Origin: Leisingera methylohalidivorans DSM 14336
GTDB taxonomy: Bacteria > Pseudomonadota > Alphaproteobacteria > Rhodobacterales > Rhodobacteraceae
Direction: 5' to 3'
Assembly (NCBI RefSeq): GCF_000511355.1
Contig: NC_023135.1
Location: forward strand, 2,072,371 to 2,136,370
Length of the DNA: 64,000 nucleotides
Shown here: positions 16,882 to 26,151 of the stretch, one piece after another
Numbering within the stretch: the first letter of the stretch is position 1
Layout: every line of letters begins with the position of its first letter
Notes under the pieces: model-generated
The model's database searches: none
Told to the model about the DNA's origin: nothing
The model's input: only the letters and a program-made list of their open reading frames with translations
Made by a program: the position numbers and the translations under genes

Positions 16882-17436
16882 ATGACCCTGACTGAACGGC
16901 AGAAAATGCAGGCTGGCGACTGGTACTGTTGCCAGGACAGCGAACTGGATGTGTTGCGGCACCGGGCCCGCGTTGCGGTGCATCAGCACAACACCGCCCC
17001 GCCGGATCCCGCCGCGCAGCTCAGCCCTCCGCTGGCCGGTCTCTTCGCCGCCCACGGCGAAAACTGCCTGGTCGAGGCGCCCTTCCACTGCGCCTATGGC
17101 CTCAACATCACCCTGGGCCGCAATGTCTACCTGAACGCGGGCTGCACCATTCTGGACACCGCGCCGGTCACCATCGGCGACGGCACCATGCTGGGGCCGA
17201 ATGTGCAGATCTACTGCGCCCAGCACCACAAGGACAGGGATTTGCGCGTGCAAGGGCTGGAGATTGCCCGCCCGGTCACCCTGGGGGCAGAGGTCTGGAT
17301 CGGCGGCGGCGCCATCCTGATGCCGGGCGTTACCATCGGCAATGGCGCCATCGTCGGAGCGGGCGCGGTGGTGACCAGGGACGTTCCGGCAGGAGGTACC
17401 GTGGCAGGCAACCCGGCCCGGCCTCTGACCGGGTAA
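16882..17436 (+). CDS. Maltose/galactoside O-acetyltransferase-like hexapeptide protein
   Basis: A 184-residue sugar O-acetyltransferase of the left-handed beta-helix (hexapeptide repeat) family. The N-terminal MTLTERQKMQAGDWYCCQDSEL helix region is that of maltose acetyltransferase. The beta-helix follows with NITLGRNVYLNAGCTILDTAPVTIGDGTMLGPNVQIYCAQHH, the catalytic His lying in the loop, then EVWIGGGAILMPGVTIGNGAIVGAGAVVTRDVPAGGTVAGNPAR. CAGGAGG lies five bases before the ATG at 16882. The sugar acceptor is unknown. It may acetylate free sugars for detoxification or cell-surface sugars. Confidence 0.93.
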   Translation: MTLTERQKMQAGDWYCCQDSELDVLRHRARVAVHQHNTAPPDPAAQLSPPLAGLFAAHGENCLVEAPFHCAYGLNITLGRNVYLNAGCTILDTAPVTIGDGTMLGPNVQIYCAQHHKDRDLRVQGLEIARPVTLGAEVWIGGGAILMPGVTIGNGAIVGAGAVVTRDVPAGGTVAGNPARPLTG

Positions 17437-17518
17437 TCAAACGGTAAAGCCAGCGCCCGCCGCCTTAACCCGCGCGTCACATTTCCTGATGAATTCCAAA
17501 GCTTTACGTCAGTGTCTT

Positions 17519-17552
17519 TGACCAAATGTTTCGCGCGCGAAACATTTGGTCA
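17519..17552. repeat. Perfect 34-bp palindrome with a CGCG centre
   Basis: The arms are exact reverse complements with no spacer: 17519-17535 against 17536-17552. Near the middle it reads TGTTTCGCGCGCGAAACA. It sits between convergent genes (ends at 17436 and 17582). The flanks TGTTTC and GAAACA equal those of the chromosomal parS site, but the core differs. It could also be a bidirectional terminator. Confidence 0.6.
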
Positions 17553-17581
17553 GACGTGCTGACCTAACCGGGACAACCGCC

Positions 17582-19390
17582 TCAGCCTTCGGCTTTTTCT
17601 TCCAGCAGCAGCCATTCCTCCTCAGCTGCGGCCAGCTTCTCCTGCCGCTCCACCAGCGCCTCGGTGGCCTTCTTGAACTTCACCGGTTCGCGGCTGAACA
17701 GCCCGGGATCCGCCATCAGCTCCTGCAGCTTGGCAATCTCCGCTTCCAGCCGTTCGATCTCCCCCGGCAGCGCCTCCAGCCGGTGCTTTTCCTTGAAGCT
17801 CAGCCCGTCCTTGGGCTGGCTTTCCTGCTTCGGCTTCGGCTTGGCAGGCTTCACCTTTTCTGCCTTGTCCGCAACGTCCAGCGGGCCGCGCTGCGCCAGG
17901 TAGTCGCTCCAGCCGCCGGCGTAAGCCGTGGCCCTGCCGTTGCCTTCCATCGCGATGGTGGTGGTCGCCACCCGGTCCAGAAAATCCCGGTCGTGGCTCA
18001 CCAGCAGAACGGTGCCGTCGTAATTATCAAGCAGCTCCTGCAGCAGGTCCAGCGTCTCTACATCCAGGTCGTTGGTCGGCTCATCAAGCACCAGCAGGTT
18101 CGAGGACCGCGCCATCAGCCGCGCCAGCAAAAGCCGCGCCTTCTCGCCGCCTGACAGGGACCGCACCGGCGCCCGCGCCTGGCGTTCGTCAAACAGGAAT
18201 TCCTTCAGGTAGCCGACAACATGTTTCGGCTGGCCGCGCACCATCACCTGATCCGCCTTGCCGGAAATCCCCAGCAGGGGATCGGCGGTCAGGTTGTCCC
18301 ACAGGGTCGAGTCGCCATCCAGCTGATCCCGCGTCTGATCAAACAGCGCCAGCTCCAGATTGGTGCCTTGCTTCACCGATCCGGAATCCGGCTCTTCCAG
18401 CCCCAGCAGCATCTTCAGCAGCGTGGTCTTGCCCGCGCCATTGGGCCCGACAAAGGCCACCCGGTCGCCGCGCTGCACCTTCAGCGAGAAATCCTGCACG
18501 ATCTGCTTGCCGCCAAAAGCCTTGCCCAGCCCCTCGGCCTCAATCACCTTGCGGCCCGATTTCGGCCCCGCATCCAGCGCCATCTCGGCCGCCCCCTGGC
18601 GCTTGATCTGGCCGGCGCGTTCGGATTTCAGATCCTGCAGCGCCCGCACCCGGCCCATGTTGCGCTTGCGGCGGGCGGAAATCCCCTCCACCGCCCAGCG
18701 GCTTTCGGATTTGATCAGCCGGTTCAGCTTGTGCCGCTGCTGGTCTTCCTCCTCCCACTGCTTGTCGCGCCAGGCCTCGAAATGCTCAAACCCCTTTTCC
18801 TGACGGCGCACCTCGCCGCGGTCCACCCACAGCGTTGCCCGGGTCAGCGCCCGCAGAAAGGCGCGGTCGTGCGAGATCAGCACAAACGCCGCGCGGGTGG
18901 CCTTCAGCTCATTCTCCAGCCAGGTGATCGCCTCGATGTCCAGATGGTTGGTCGGCTCGTCCAGCAGCATCAGATCCGGCGCCTCGGCCATCAGCTTGGC
19001 CAGCGCTGCGCGGCGCCGCTCACCGCCGGATGCGGTTTCCACGGGGCGCGCCGGGTCGAACTTCAGCCCTTCGCCCGCGCGCTCCACCTTGTACATCTCG
19101 CCGGGATCCAGCGCGCTGGCGGCAAAATCGCCAAGCGTGGCAAAGCCCGTCATCTGCGGATCCTGCTCCATATAGCCCACCGATTTGCCCGGCGGCACCA
19201 CGATGGAGCCCTTATCCGCTTCAACAATCCCCGCCATCACCTTCATCAGGGTGGATTTTCCCGACCCGTTACGGCCCACCAGGGCGACGCGGTCGCCGGG
19301 CTGAACCACCAGATCAAGATCGGAAAAAACCGGATCGCCCCCAAAGGTGAGGGAAATGCCGGACATCTGCAAAAGAGGAATACGTGCCAT
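17582..19390 (-). CDS. uup: ABC-F ATPase (Uup-like)
   Basis: A 602-residue soluble ABC-F protein with two ATP-binding cassettes and no membrane segments. Cassette 1 has GRNGSGKST and the ABC signature ASGGERRR with LLDEPTNHLD. Cassette 2 has GPNGAGKTT, LSGGEKARL and VLDEPTNDLD. The C-terminal 90 residues are a Lys/Glu-rich linker and coiled coil (HRLEALPGEIERLEAEIAKL), the hallmark of Uup. The family acts at the ribosome; Uup is linked to precise excision of transposons and ribosome assembly. The start at 19390 (MARIPLLQMSGISLTF) is the usual one. Confidence 0.94.
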   Translation of the reverse strand: MARIPLLQMSGISLTFGGDPVFSDLDLVVQPGDRVALVGRNGSGKSTLMKVMAGIVEADKGSIVVPPGKSVGYMEQDPQMTGFATLGDFAASALDPGEMYKVERAGEGLKFDPARPVETASGGERRRAALAKLMAEAPDLMLLDEPTNHLDIEAITWLENELKATRAAFVLISHDRAFLRALTRATLWVDRGEVRRQEKGFEHFEAWRDKQWEEEDQQRHKLNRLIKSESRWAVEGISARRKRNMGRVRALQDLKSERAGQIKRQGAAEMALDAGPKSGRKVIEAEGLGKAFGGKQIVQDFSLKVQRGDRVAFVGPNGAGKTTLLKMLLGLEEPDSGSVKQGTNLELALFDQTRDQLDGDSTLWDNLTADPLLGISGKADQVMVRGQPKHVVGYLKEFLFDERQARAPVRSLSGGEKARLLLARLMARSSNLLVLDEPTNDLDVETLDLLQELLDNYDGTVLLVSHDRDFLDRVATTTIAMEGNGRATAYAGGWSDYLAQRGPLDVADKAEKVKPAKPKPKQESQPKDGLSFKEKHRLEALPGEIERLEAEIAKLQELMADPGLFSREPVKFKKATEALVERQEKLAAAEEEWLLLEEKAEG

Positions 19391-19459
19391 GCCAGCCAGC
19401 TACCCCGGCGGCAGAATCGCGTCAACGCTGCTTCTTCATCTTTTCAAAAATACTCATTT

Positions 19460-20203
19460 CTACCCGGCAGCGGCCCTGAGACGCCGCTTGCGGGCAGCCG
19501 GAATTGCCGCAATCTCCAGCCCGGTGAACACATGCAGCGTGTTCATACGGGCATCCACAACCGCATGGTCGCTGACCCAGCCGCCCATCACCAGATAGGT
19601 CCGCAGCAGCGGCGGCATCCGAAGCATCGCCAGTTTCGGGTCCGGCCTGGGCCGCAGCCCGGCGGCAAAGCGGAACACATCGGGCGCCTTGACCCCCGGC
19701 AGCCAGCATGGCGGTGCCAGATGGCGGTGCTTCAGCATGGCAAAGGTGTCAAGGTATTCCGCCGCCGAGGTGCCGGCAAAGGACGAGCAGCCAAACAGCA
19801 TCTGCACATCCTTTGCATCGACCAGGGCAGTTACCGCCCCCCAGGCGACGCGCAGGATGTCCGCACTGTGCTGATCGGGATGGATGCAGAACCGGCCCAG
19901 CTCCGCCATCCGGCCGCGGAATGCCCGCAGCCCTTCCAGATCGTAGAACTGCGCCGAATAACTGCGGCCCAGCTCGGCGCCGCTTTCCAGCAGCAGCAAC
20001 CGGAAACAGCAGACCAGACTGCCGGTCCGCGCCTCCTCCACCAGCACATGCATGCAGGCCGCGTCGTAAGCGTCGCAATCGGCGGCGCCGGTCCGGAAGC
20101 ACAGGGTGCGCAGCGCCTGCGCCGCAGCCACATCCGCCGGCCCCGCCGCCAGGCGGGCACGGTAACACCCTTTGTGCAGAAGCACGTCCGGCTCCGCTGC
20201 CAT
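19460..20203 (-). CDS. olsB: Ornithine lipid N-acyltransferase OlsB
   Basis: A 247-residue GNAT-fold acyltransferase of the OlsB family. It joins a 3-hydroxyacyl chain from acyl-ACP to the alpha-amino group of ornithine, giving lyso-ornithine lipid. Family blocks are LRTLCFRTGAADCDAYDAACMHVLVEE, the helix-strand SYSAQFYDLEGLRAFRGRMAELGRFCIHPDQH, VQMLFGCSSFAGTSAAEYLDTFAMLKHRHLAP and LLRTYLVMGGWVSDHAVVDARMNTLHVFTGLEI. The start at 20203 (MAAEPDVLL) is chosen because GGGGGAGG lies seven bases upstream. The partner OlsA is not next to it. Ornithine lipids are common in Roseobacter-group membranes, especially under phosphate limitation. Confidence 0.9.
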   Translation of the reverse strand: MAAEPDVLLHKGCYRARLAAGPADVAAAQALRTLCFRTGAADCDAYDAACMHVLVEEARTGSLVCCFRLLLLESGAELGRSYSAQFYDLEGLRAFRGRMAELGRFCIHPDQHSADILRVAWGAVTALVDAKDVQMLFGCSSFAGTSAAEYLDTFAMLKHRHLAPPCWLPGVKAPDVFRFAAGLRPRPDPKLAMLRMPPLLRTYLVMGGWVSDHAVVDARMNTLHVFTGLEIAAIPAARKRRLRAAAG

Positions 20204-20288
20204 TGCGGCCTCCCCCTTTTCCGGCTCAGCCCTTAGCATAAGCGCTGTGACACCCCGGTGAAGCCCGCTGGACCGGCTGCCGCCAGCC

Positions 20289-20762
20289 TTACTGGTCCTG
20301 CAGGAACTGATCGGGGCCGAAGTTGCCCAGGCTGCCCAGAAGCTGGCGCAGGAACGTGCTGTCCTGCACGCTGGAGCTGGTCACCCGGCGTTCCAGCGGC
20401 ACCACCTTGCCGTCTTCCAGGCTGAACCGCTCGACCCCCTGCACCACCCCGGCGGCGTCAAAGCTGATCGCGACCAGATCACGGGCCACCGGTTTCGGGG
20501 CGGCGGCGCCGTAGTGGCGGAAACGGGTCGCAACATAATAGTAGCCGCTGTCGTTCAGCACCCCGGTCGAGGACGGGATGCCAACGCTTTCGGCCACCGA
20601 ATCCCGGGTATCGATCCCTGGCACCACTTCGGCCAGCTGATCCGGTGTGGGCACATACCCGTGCTTGCGGTAGACTGACGAGCAGGCCGCCAGCGCCAGC
20701 CCCGCCGCGGCAAAAACAGCCCCGCGCAGAACGGACTTGAAGTGAAATGCCTTAGCAACCAT
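20289..20762 (-). CDS. bamE: Outer membrane assembly lipoprotein BamE
   Basis: A 157-residue lipoprotein of the SmpA/OmlA (BamE) family, part of the BAM complex that inserts beta-barrel proteins. The signal peptide ends in the lipobox LALAAC with Cys27. The BamE fold follows: YVPTPDQLAEVVPGIDTRDSVAESVGIPSSTG, then DSGYYYVATRFRHY and DLVAISFDAAGVVQGVERFSLEDGKVVPL. The ATG at 20762 is the start of the signal peptide; the longer frame to 21131 is rejected because it has no homology there. It is divergent from yceD, a common arrangement in this family. Confidence 0.93.
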   Translation of the reverse strand: MVAKAFHFKSVLRGAVFAAAGLALAACSSVYRKHGYVPTPDQLAEVVPGIDTRDSVAESVGIPSSTGVLNDSGYYYVATRFRHYGAAAPKPVARDLVAISFDAAGVVQGVERFSLEDGKVVPLERRVTSSSVQDSTFLRQLLGSLGNFGPDQFLQDQ

Positions 20763-20862
20763 GACTGCCCCCCGGCCATTGCCGCAATGCGCGGCTTGAA
20801 TACGTCTTTGAACCCGATTACCTAATGACCGCTTCCGGTTCAAGAAACGAAAGTCCCCGATT

Positions 20863-21399
20863 ATGTCTGAGAGCACCGCAGTGCGGGTGGCGGATCTGCC
20901 GCAAAACGCCCCGACCGCCTTTGAAATCACCCCGGATAAAGCCGAGCTGGCCGCGCTGGCGGCTGAACTGGGGGTGAACGCGCTGCGCAAGCTGCGCTTT
21001 ACCGGGGAGATCAGGGCGCGCGGCAAACGCGACTGGCAGCTGACCGGATCCTTGGGGGCAACCGTGGTGCAGGACTGCGTGGTGACGCTGGAGCCGGTGA
21101 CCACCCGGATCGAGGAAAAAGTCCGCCGCACCTACCTGTCCCGTATGGAGATCCCCGGCGAAGACGAGGTGGAAATGCCCGAGGATGACAGCACCGAGCC
21201 GCTTGGCAGCCATATCGACCCGGGCGCCGTGATGGCTGAGGCGCTGGCGCTGCATATCCCCACCTACCCGCGCAAAGAGGGCGCCGAGCTGGGCGAAGCG
21301 GTCTATACCAAACCCGGCGCCAAGCCGATGCGCGACGAGGACGCCCGCCCCTTCGCCGGTCTTGGCGCGCTGCGCGGACTGCTGAAAGACGAAGACTAA
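20863..21399 (+). CDS. yceD: YceD/DUF177 family protein
   Basis: A 178-residue protein of the DUF177 (YceD) family. The domain shows ELAALAAELGVNALRKLRFTGEI, the DCVVTLEPVTTRIEEKVRRTYL block and DPGAVMAEALALHIPTYPRKEGAEL. A central acidic loop (EIPGEDEVEMPEDD) is typical. In many bacteria and in plant chloroplasts the family is linked to 23S rRNA accumulation and lies just upstream of rpmF, as here. It is the first gene of a plus-strand run with rpmF, plsX, fabH, ihfA and a MerR regulator. The 220-base gap to rpmF leaves room for an internal promoter. Confidence 0.9.
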   Translation: MSESTAVRVADLPQNAPTAFEITPDKAELAALAAELGVNALRKLRFTGEIRARGKRDWQLTGSLGATVVQDCVVTLEPVTTRIEEKVRRTYLSRMEIPGEDEVEMPEDDSTEPLGSHIDPGAVMAEALALHIPTYPRKEGAELGEAVYTKPGAKPMRDEDARPFAGLGALRGLLKDED

Positions 21400-21622
21400 G
21401 CCGGAATTTGCGCGCTTGCGGAAATTGCATCTGGAACCTGTGGCGGCGCTGCCCTAAAAAACATCTTGCGCCGCCGGGGATTCGCAGTATTTTCGCGCGC
21501 TCATCGGAATTTTTGGTTGGACAATGTTTGGGCAGGCGCCTAAACGCACGTCAGACTGATCGAACAGAACGCAATCGCGCCGCGGGGAGTGCCCCAAGGC
21601 CCAAACAGACAAAGGTTGAGAC

Positions 21623-21829
21623 ATGGCCGTCCAACAGAATAAAGTATCCAAATCGCGCCGCAACAACCGCCGCGCGCACGATGCACTGGTTGCTGCAAAC
21701 CCGAACGAATGCGGCAACTGCGGCGAGCTGAAGCGCCCGCATCACGTATGCCCCTCCTGCGGCCATTACGACGACAAGGAAATCGTCGCAGCGGCTGACG
21801 AAATCGAGATCGACGAAGACGCGGCATAA
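21623..21829 (+). CDS. rpmF: 50S ribosomal protein L32
   Basis: A 68-residue ribosomal protein. [20 protein letters not shown] is the standard start. The four zinc-ligand cysteines appear as CGNC and CPSC. A short acidic C-terminal tail ([12 protein letters not shown]) is normal for alphaproteobacteria. It precedes plsX, coupling ribosome and lipid genes as in many bacteria. Confidence 0.97.
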   Translation: MAVQQNKVSKSRRNNRRAHDALVAANPNECGNCGELKRPHHVCPSCGHYDDKEIVAAADEIEIDEDAA

Positions 21830-21865
21830 GCCACGGACAGGATCTGATGCCAGGCAGGCTTTCGC

Positions 21866-22978
21866 ATGACGGGTAAACCCGATCAAAATCAGGCAAAAGC
21901 CGGCCGCATCACCATTTCCGTTGACGCCATGGGCGGAGACGCCGGCCCCGCTGTTGTGGTGGCCGGCATTGCCATGTCGGCGGAAAAGAACCCGGATATC
22001 GGGTTTATCCTGCACGGCCCCGCCGAACAGCTGAAACCGCTGGTCGCCAGGAAACGCACCCTTGAGGGTCGCGTCGAGATCCGCGATGTCCGCGACGTTG
22101 TCACGATGGAGGACAAACCCTCCCAGGTGATGCGCAACGGCAAGGGCACCTCGATGTGGTCGGCGCTGGATGCGATCAAGAACGGCGAGGCGGCAGGCGC
22201 TGTGTCCTGCGGCAACACCGGCGCGCTGATGGCGCTCAGCATGCTGCGCCTTCGCAAGCTGCCGGGCGTCAACCGGCCTGCCATTGCGATCCTGTGGCCG
22301 TCGCTGAACCCGCAGGGTTTCAACGTGATGCTGGATGTCGGCGCCGACGTGAAGGCGGACGCCGAAGATCTGCTGCAATATGCGCTGATGGGCACCTCCT
22401 ACGTGCGCAATTCCATGGATATCGCCCGCCCCCGGGTCGGCTTGCTGAACGTGGGCACCGAAGAGCACAAGGGCAGCGCCGTGCTGAAAGAGGCGCATGC
22501 GCTGATCGCGGGTCATGCCGCACAGGCAAATTACGAATTCACCGGCTTTGTCGAAGGCAGCGACATTCCGGGCGATACCGCAGATGTGATTGTCACTGAC
22601 GGCTTTACAGGCAATGTGGCGATCAAGACCGGCGAAGGCACCGCGCGGGTGATGCGCACCGCCTTGCGGGAAGCCTTTGAATACTCGTTTCTGTCCAGGA
22701 TTGCCGCCGTTCTGGCGATGACCTCGCTGAAACGGCTGTCCAAACGGATGGATCCCCGGCGCGTCAACGGCGGCGTCTTCCTGGGGCTGAACGGCACTGT
22801 GGTCAAATCCCACGGCGGCGCTGATGCCATGGGGGTTTCCGCAGCGGTCAAGCTGGCATTCCGGCTGGCACAGCATGGATTCGCCGAAAAGCTGGCGGCA
22901 CGGGTTGCATCTGCCGGTGCGCATACCCAAGATGATACTGCCCCCCGCGGGATGCGGGCGGCCACCGAAAAAGATTAA
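21866..22978 (+). CDS. plsX: Phosphate acyltransferase PlsX
   Basis: This peripheral membrane enzyme makes acyl-phosphate from acyl-ACP for the first acylation of glycerol-3-phosphate in phospholipid synthesis. The 370-residue sequence begins its domain with ISVDAMGGDAGPAVVVAG, followed by AVSCGNTGALMALSMLRLRKLPGVNRPAIAI, NVMLDVGADVKADAEDLLQYA and VVTDGFTGNVAIKTGEG-type blocks. It ends in LNGTVVKSHGGADAMGVSAAVKLAF. The N terminus carries a short extension (MTGKPDQNQAKAGR). It is 36 bases after rpmF and 17 before fabH. Confidence 0.96.
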   Translation: MTGKPDQNQAKAGRITISVDAMGGDAGPAVVVAGIAMSAEKNPDIGFILHGPAEQLKPLVARKRTLEGRVEIRDVRDVVTMEDKPSQVMRNGKGTSMWSALDAIKNGEAAGAVSCGNTGALMALSMLRLRKLPGVNRPAIAILWPSLNPQGFNVMLDVGADVKADAEDLLQYALMGTSYVRNSMDIARPRVGLLNVGTEEHKGSAVLKEAHALIAGHAAQANYEFTGFVEGSDIPGDTADVIVTDGFTGNVAIKTGEGTARVMRTALREAFEYSFLSRIAAVLAMTSLKRLSKRMDPRRVNGGVFLGLNGTVVKSHGGADAMGVSAAVKLAFRLAQHGFAEKLAARVASAGAHTQDDTAPRGMRAATEKD

Positions 22979-22995
22979 AATAGGCAGGCAATCGA

Positions 22996-23967
22996 ATGAC
23001 GCGACGCGCGGTAGTTGTTGGCACAGGACACTATCTCCCCGAACGGGTGGTTGAAAACGCGGAATTCGAAGCCACGCTGGATACCACGGACGAGTGGATC
23101 CGCAGCCGGTCTGGCATCGAACGCCGCCATTTCGCCGCCGAGGGGGAGACCACTTCGGACATGGCCGCCAAAGCAGCTGAACGCGCTTTGGCGGATGCGG
23201 GCCTGACCGCGGAAGATGTTGACGCCATCGTGGTGGCAACCTCCACCCCCGATCTCACCTTCCCCTCTGCCGCAACCATGGTGCAGTCCAAGCTGGGCAT
23301 GACCAAGGGCTTTGCCTTTGACGTGCAGGCGGTCTGCGCGGGCTTTGTCTATGCGCTGAGCAATGCCAGCGCGCTGATCGCCTCGGGCCAGGCGGAACGG
23401 GTGCTGGTGATCGGCGCCGAAACCTTCAGCCGGATCATGGACTGGACCGACCGCTCCACCTGCGTGCTGTTCGGCGACGGCGCCGGCGCGCTGCTGCTGG
23501 AAGGCCAGGAGCAGCCCGGCACCCACCGCGACCGCGGCATCCTGTCGACCGACCTCAATTCCGACGGCCGCTACAAGGATCTGCTTTATGTAGACGGCGG
23601 CGTGTCGACGCAATCGACCGGCTATCTGCGGATGCAGGGCAACCAGGTGTTCCGCCATGCCGTCGAAAAGCTCGCCTCCACCGCGAACACCGCGCTGGAC
23701 CGCGCCGGGCTTGCCGCCGCGGATGTGGACTGGATCGTGCCGCACCAGGCCAACATCCGCATCATCCAGGGCACCGCCAAGAAAATGGGCCTCAGCATGG
23801 ACAAGGTGGTGGTAACCGTGCAGGATCACGGCAACACCTCCGCCGCCTCCATTCCGCTGGCCCTGTCTGTCGGCAAAGAGCGCGGCCAGATCAAACAAGG
23901 CGATCTGATTGTGACCGAAGCCATCGGCGGCGGCCTCGCCTGGGGGGCTGTTGTGGTACGCTGGTAA
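22996..23967 (+). CDS. fabH: 3-oxoacyl-ACP synthase III
   Basis: This enzyme starts fatty acid synthesis by condensing acetyl-CoA with malonyl-ACP. The 323-residue thiolase-fold protein has the catalytic Cys114 in FDVQAVCAGFVYAL, the His in DWIVPHQANIRII and the Asn in DHGNTSAASIPLAL, completing the Cys-His-Asn triad. N-terminal TDEWIRSRSGIERRH and C-terminal GGGLAWGAVVVRW are as in the family. It directly follows plsX and precedes ihfA, an order conserved in alphaproteobacteria. Confidence 0.97.
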   Translation: MTRRAVVVGTGHYLPERVVENAEFEATLDTTDEWIRSRSGIERRHFAAEGETTSDMAAKAAERALADAGLTAEDVDAIVVATSTPDLTFPSAATMVQSKLGMTKGFAFDVQAVCAGFVYALSNASALIASGQAERVLVIGAETFSRIMDWTDRSTCVLFGDGAGALLLEGQEQPGTHRDRGILSTDLNSDGRYKDLLYVDGGVSTQSTGYLRMQGNQVFRHAVEKLASTANTALDRAGLAAADVDWIVPHQANIRIIQGTAKKMGLSMDKVVVTVQDHGNTSAASIPLALSVGKERGQIKQGDLIVTEAIGGGLAWGAVVVRW

Positions 23968-24068
23968 CCCCGCAGCCTAAATTTCCGGCCGAAACAGCCG
24001 GCGCAATTCATTGATATTGACAGGGAAATTCCCCACACCCTATGCTTTGGCAAACAACAGGGATTGGT

Positions 24069-24371
24069 ATGGGCGAAAAAACACTGACACGAATGGATTT
24101 GAGTGAAGCAGTTTTCCGGGAAGTCGGCCTGTCGCGCAATGAAAGCGCGCAGCTGGTGGAAAGCATGCTGCAATACATGTCGGATGCCCTGGTGCGCGGT
24201 GAACAGGTGAAGATCTCCTCGTTCGGCACATTCAGCGTGCGGGACAAATCAGCCAGGGTCGGGCGCAACCCGAAGACCGGCGAAGAAGTGCCGATTCAGC
24301 CGCGCCGCGTGCTGACCTTCCGGCCCTCCCACCTGATGAAAGACCGCGTGGCAGACGGCAACCGTAAATAA
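24069..24371 (+). CDS. ihfA: Integration host factor alpha subunit
   Basis: A 100-residue DNA-bending protein of the HU/IHF family, forming a heterodimer with IhfB. The helix-rich N terminus ([29 protein letters not shown]) is followed by the beta-arm ([38 protein letters not shown]) with the intercalating-proline motif RNPKTG, and [10 protein letters not shown]. The length is right for the alpha subunit. The ATG at 24069 is used; an upstream ATG in the frame at 24042 would add nine residues that the family lacks. The MerR-type gene follows 15 bases later. Confidence 0.95.
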   Translation: MGEKTLTRMDLSEAVFREVGLSRNESAQLVESMLQYMSDALVRGEQVKISSFGTFSVRDKSARVGRNPKTGEEVPIQPRRVLTFRPSHLMKDRVADGNRK

Positions 24372-24386
24372 CGGGACCAAAAGGCC

Positions 24387-25922
24387 ATGTCGAAATCACC
24401 GGACGCGTTCCGCACAATCAGCGAAGTTGCGGAGTGGCTGGGCGTGCAGGCGCATGTCCTGCGCTTCTGGGAGAGCAAGTTCACCCAGGTCAAACCCGTC
24501 AAGCGCGCCGGCGGGCGGCGGTATTACCGGCCTGCGGATATGCTGCTGTTGGGCGGCATCAAGAAACTGCTGCATGACGACGGGCTGCCGATCAAGGAGG
24601 TGCAGGCGCTGCTGCGCGAGCATGGCACGGCGCATGTGTCCGGCTTCTCCCATTCGCTTGACGGCTCTGCCGATGACCGCCCCGATGCCCCGCCGCCGGC
24701 CGATAAACTGGGAGATGACTGGCAAAGCTCGCTGGAGCTGAGCCGGGACGCAGCCGCAGAGGACCCTGCCGGGAGCAGCAATGTGCTCGGCTTCCCCCCC
24801 GCATACGATGCGGTATCCGATCCTGTCTCCGGCCCCGCATCTGATTCCGCCCCCGCCCCGCAGACCCGGGTGGATCTCGAGCCGCCCGCCGCAGACAGCG
24901 GCGCAGATGGCGGCACCGAACAGCCAGAGCCGGGTCTTGGCGATGCCCCCGCGGCAGAGCAGCCGCTATCCAGCGCCCCCGTAGCCGATACCCCTGCGGC
25001 TCTGCCGGATGCCGCTGCCGATACGCCTGAAGATGCCGCCTCCCGGGATCAGCCCGCCGCCGAAGATGCCTCCGCAGATGAGTCCGGGGAGCGATTCGCC
25101 CAGCTTCAGCCAGTCGCCGGCGCCCCGGCCGCGGATCAGCCGGTCGCCGAGGCGCCTGAGCTGTCCCTGGATCAGCCGGCTGCAAGCGAAGCCGCGGCAG
25201 AACCGGAAGCAGCGGCAGAACCGGAAGACGCCGCAGAACCGATGGCAGAACAGGCTTTCGAAGCCGGGCCTGGCCCTGCGGCAGAAACGGCCCCTGCTGG
25301 GGCCCCTGCGCCCGGCGGGACAGCGGAGCCTGCAGAAGAACCGGCAGGTTTCGCAGCAGACGCCCGTCCGGCGGACCCGGACCCTGCCGCCGCGTTTGAT
25401 CCCGCTTTGGACACAGCGCCGGCCCCCGCACCGGCCGAGGACACCCTGGTGGCTGCCGCCGGCCTGCAGCCGGACGAGCCGCTGGACTTCAGCTTGACCG
25501 CGCCCGGGGCCGATGCCGGACCTGCAGCCGGGTCAGCGCCTGTTTCCAAAGCAGATCCCGCGGCGTCCTTCCCGCCGCACGACCTGGACGCGGCCGCCCG
25601 GCAGGTCGATGCCCTGGAGTTTTCCTCCGGCTTCGACCCCGAGGCCGAAGCGCCCCGGGAAGGCCCGGCGGCACCCGAGACGGCGGCACCGCAAGAGGCT
25701 GCAGCGGACGCCCCGGCGCCCGGCGCGCCAGCCCAGCCGCCAGAATACCCGCCAGAGCTCCCGCCCGCCCAGCCGCAGATGCCGCAACCGGGTGTTCTGG
25801 CGCTTCTTGCCGCCATCCGCAGCCTGCCGCCGCACTCCGTGGCCGCAATTGCCGGCTGCGCTGCGGACCTGCGGGCGCTGGCTGCCGGCGGCACGGCTTC
25901 AGGGGCGCCCGACATCACCTGA
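24387..25922 (+). CDS. MerR-family regulator with a long low-complexity tail
   Basis: A 511-residue protein whose first 80 residues are a MerR-type DNA-binding domain ([25 protein letters not shown], then [39 protein letters not shown]). The subgroup follows ihfA in most alphaproteobacteria. Residues from about 95 to 465 are almost entirely Ala, Pro, Glu and Asp, with many short PAAE/PDAA-type repeats, and are predicted to be disordered. A conserved-looking end ([29 protein letters not shown]) follows. Typical family members are far shorter, so the tail has expanded here. The target genes are unknown. Confidence 0.85.
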   Translation: MSKSPDAFRTISEVAEWLGVQAHVLRFWESKFTQVKPVKRAGGRRYYRPADMLLLGGIKKLLHDDGLPIKEVQALLREHGTAHVSGFSHSLDGSADDRPDAPPPADKLGDDWQSSLELSRDAAAEDPAGSSNVLGFPPAYDAVSDPVSGPASDSAPAPQTRVDLEPPAADSGADGGTEQPEPGLGDAPAAEQPLSSAPVADTPAALPDAAADTPEDAASRDQPAAEDASADESGERFAQLQPVAGAPAADQPVAEAPELSLDQPAASEAAAEPEAAAEPEDAAEPMAEQAFEAGPGPAAETAPAGAPAPGGTAEPAEEPAGFAADARPADPDPAAAFDPALDTAPAPAPAEDTLVAAAGLQPDEPLDFSLTAPGADAGPAAGSAPVSKADPAASFPPHDLDAAARQVDALEFSSGFDPEAEAPREGPAAPETAAPQEAAADAPAPGAPAQPPEYPPELPPAQPQMPQPGVLALLAAIRSLPPHSVAAIAGCAADLRALAAGGTASGAPDIT

Positions 25923-26070
25923 CCCCCCGCCTTACCCGGCGGCGGAACACCACTGCTGCCGGCGGCATGGCTGGCAACAGCCTCACCTTGCTGACTTTCT
26001 TTGCGGCGGTGCGAAAAATATTGCCGCCCCCTCTTGCCCCTGCCGTGAAAACGGTTAGAAGGCTCCTCAA

Positions 26071-26147
26071 CGGGCTATGGCGCAGCCTGGTAGCGCGTCC
26101 GTCTGGGGGACGGAAGGTCGCAGGTTCGAGTCCTGCTAGCCCGACCA
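26071..26147 (+). tRNA. tRNA-Pro (anticodon GGG)
   Basis: All arms pair: acceptor CGGGCTA/TAGCCCG, D arm GCGC...GCGC, anticodon stem TCCGT/ACGGA around the loop CTGGGGG (anticodon GGG, bases 34-36), and T arm GCAGG/CCTGC with TTCGAGT. The CCA end is encoded (26145-26147). It reads proline codons CCC and CCU. A strong terminator follows immediately, so this is a single-tRNA transcript. Confidence 0.97.
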
Positions 26148-26151
26148 TATG

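Noticed and set aside
17526..17543. Canonical parS site
   Set aside because: Only the outer TGTTTC/GAAACA match; the ACGT core is replaced and the site is two bases longer, so it is reported only as a palindrome.
18221..20236. 671-residue plus-strand open frame opposite the ABC-F and olsB genes
   Set aside because: Antisense shadow of genes with clear domains, and its translation has no recognisable motif.
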